This document shows, piece by piece, positions 62,835-64,000 of a stretch of 64,000 bases of DNA; the first letter of the stretch is position 1, and the number at the start of each line of letters is the position of its first letter. The stretch spans positions 1 through 64,000 of the forward strand of contig NZ_JAIULA010000014.1 in assembly GCF_024160875.1 (NCBI RefSeq). Direction: 5' to 3'. The notes under the pieces were generated by a model. That model did not search any database, was not told the DNA's origin, and saw only the letters and a program-made list of their open reading frames with translations. The DNA is from Ligilactobacillus ubinensis (GTDB taxonomy: Bacteria > Bacillota > Bacilli > Lactobacillales > Lactobacillaceae). The position numbers were made by a program, and so were the translations under genes.

Positions 62835-63701
62835 TTATGCCTTTTCTTGTGCTAATAACAAGCAGCCTGTAATTCCTGCATCATCACCTAATTCAACATG
62901 AACTATATAATCATCCAAATCTGGTGTTTTTACATATCCATTCATCTGCTCTTTAAATGATTTACGGATTAGTGGAAATAGTTGTTCTTGTTTTGAAACA
63001 CCCCCACCAAAAATAATTTTTTCTGGTGAAAGAATTACCGTATAATCAACGCAAGCCTGTGCTAAATAATATGCTTCAATCTCCCAATCTTTTGCATCCT
63101 TAGGAATATCAAAAGCCTTGACCCCACCAGCACGTTTTTCAACGGCTGGACCTGCACATAATCCCTCTAAGCAATCATGGTGATAAGGGCAGTTACCTTC
63201 ATATGTATCTTCTGGATGTCGTCTTAAAATAATGTGCCCCATCTCTGGATGTCCAAAACCTTCAAGAATCTTCCCATTAACGACGCCACCACCGCCAACA
63301 CCAGTGCCAACGGTTAAATAGATACAACTACTTTTTCCACGCGCTGAACCCTTTTTTAATTCACCATAGGCAGCAACATTAACATCAGTTGTCCATGCAT
63401 ACGGAATATCGTAATGAGCTTTCATATTCCCTAAGAAATCATAGTTAGCCCACCCTTTTTTAGGTGTTGTCGTAATATACCCGTAAGTTTCTGATGAACG
63501 ATTAACATCAATGGGGCCAAATGATCCTATTCCCATTGCTACAACCGGATTTTTATCAAAAAAATTAAAAACCTCTGCCATTGTTTCTTCAGGAATTGTT
63601 GTTGGAATTTTAATCCGCTTTAAGATATTCATATTTTCATCGCTGACAGCACATACAAATTTCGTTCCGCCCGCTTCAATCGCACCATATAACTTTGTCA
63701 T
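62835..63701 (-). CDS. scrK: fructokinase, ROK family
   Basis: Phosphorylates fructose to fructose-6-phosphate. The 288-residue ROK kinase begins YGAIEAGGTKFVCAVSD (nucleotide loop), has VGTGVGGGGVVNG and the zinc-binding GHPEMGHIILRRHPED with CPYHHDCLEGLCAGPA, the typical fructokinase cluster. The catalytic Asp fits TTDVNVAAYGE. AGGAGG lies 8 bases before the ATG. No sucrose or PTS genes lie within the window, so the role is inferred from the family. Confidence 0.93.
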   Translation of the reverse strand: MTKLYGAIEAGGTKFVCAVSDENMNILKRIKIPTTIPEETMAEVFNFFDKNPVVAMGIGSFGPIDVNRSSETYGYITTTPKKGWANYDFLGNMKAHYDIPYAWTTDVNVAAYGELKKGSARGKSSCIYLTVGTGVGGGGVVNGKILEGFGHPEMGHIILRRHPEDTYEGNCPYHHDCLEGLCAGPAVEKRAGGVKAFDIPKDAKDWEIEAYYLAQACVDYTVILSPEKIIFGGGVSKQEQLFPLIRKSFKEQMNGYVKTPDLDDYIVHVELGDDAGITGCLLLAQEKA

Positions 63702-63897
63702 TTTTAATTATCCTCCTCAGTTTCTAGGAACCGTTTTCTTTATTTTACCGTAATTATCGTAGAATTAAAAGGTCAAAAACACTTTTTATGCTAATCGTTT
63801 GACATATATAATATAAGTTGTAAGAATTTAACTTTTCTCTGTAAATTTATGTATAATGTACATACTGTATACTTTAGATAAAGGAGTGCCTTTCACT

Positions 63898-64000
63898 ATG
63901 AAAGTTAAACGTATAGATAACACTGTTCTAACAGTTACAAACCTTGAGCGGGCTACTCGCTTCTATCACGAGGTTTTCGATATGCCGCTACTAGATAACA
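63898..64000 (+). CDS. VOC/glyoxalase family protein, 5' part
   Basis: The first 34 codons read MKVKRIDNTVLTVTNLERA and then TRFYHEVFDMPLLDN, the opening beta-alpha-beta unit of the vicinal-oxygen-chelate superfamily (as in glyoxalase I or fosfomycin-resistance-like proteins). AAAGGAG precedes the ATG by 11 bases. The gene runs off the window, so the function cannot be told. The promoter region includes a TGTATAAT box near 63850. Confidence 0.75.
   Translation, partial: MKVKRIDNTVLTVTNLERATRFYHEVFDMPLLDN

Noticed and set aside
1-64000. CRISPR arrays, transposases, prophage genes or tRNA genes
   Set aside because: I found no regular direct repeats with spacers, no transposase or integrase-like products, and no tRNA-like T-loop segments in the gaps. 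A covariance tRNA scan would be decisive.

Overview
The window is a low-GC Gram-positive chromosome segment, most likely from a member of the Lactobacillaceae. The signs are Shine-Dalgarno-led genes, T-box and L-box leaders, a CcpA-type cre site, acetoin-pathway genes alsS/alsD, the peptidases PepX and Pip, oligopeptide uptake, and a YhgE/Pip-type giant membrane protein. I cannot name the genus from sequence alone. I see no insertion sequence, prophage, CRISPR array or tRNA gene. The window opens at the 5' end of a 16S rRNA gene that runs out to the left, and closes 103 bases into a VOC-family gene.

Layout. 1-2.7 kb: 16S start with two tandem rrn promoters, a phosphoglycerate-mutase-like phosphatase, and serS behind a serine T-box. 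2.7-7.2 kb: lysine permease lysP under a lysine riboswitch, then alsS-alsD. 7.2-11.3 kb: GNAT, zinc-ribbon/DUF805 protein, LysR regulator, a 0.77 kb gap with structured DNA and a possible 31-residue peptide, and an LCP cell-wall ligase. 11.4-21.4 kb: an ABC exporter with Gly/Ser-rich loops, split threonine/serine exporter, MFS exporter, cold-shock protein, MntR-like regulator, RluA pseudouridine synthase, two unknown membrane proteins, a PAP2 phosphatase and an unknown repeat protein. 21.5-30.7 kb: oleate hydratase, an XRE regulator with a membrane partner, AzlCD, a DUF2187-like protein, a ~1000-residue YhgE-type protein and a PBP5-type carboxypeptidase next to a two-component system. 32.9-49.5 kb: oppABCDF, HflX, GNAT, two APC permeases, a glutamine-type ABC importer, an unknown membrane protein with a Ser-rich secreted partner, and a Fur-family regulator.

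The most interesting region is 49.6-57.2 kb. A LysR gene faces a six-gene operon: xylose-isomerase-like TIM barrel, NAD-type short-chain dehydrogenase, YdiN-like MFS carrier, FMN/FAD flavoprotein reductase, YdiB-like quinate/shikimate dehydrogenase, and type I 3-dehydroquinase. The shared promoter region carries a T-N11-A LysR box and a cre-like site just downstream of the -10. I infer an inducible, catabolite-repressed system for taking up quinate or shikimate and using it, possibly as an electron sink in which the flavoprotein reduces a cyclohexene carboxylate.

The last part (57.2-64 kb) joins a second OppA-type binding protein with PepX and proline iminopeptidase, a plausible proline-peptide module, followed by a ROK fructokinase. 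Overall the genes fit a fastidious fermenter that imports peptides and amino acids, balances pyruvate through acetoin, and remodels its envelope.
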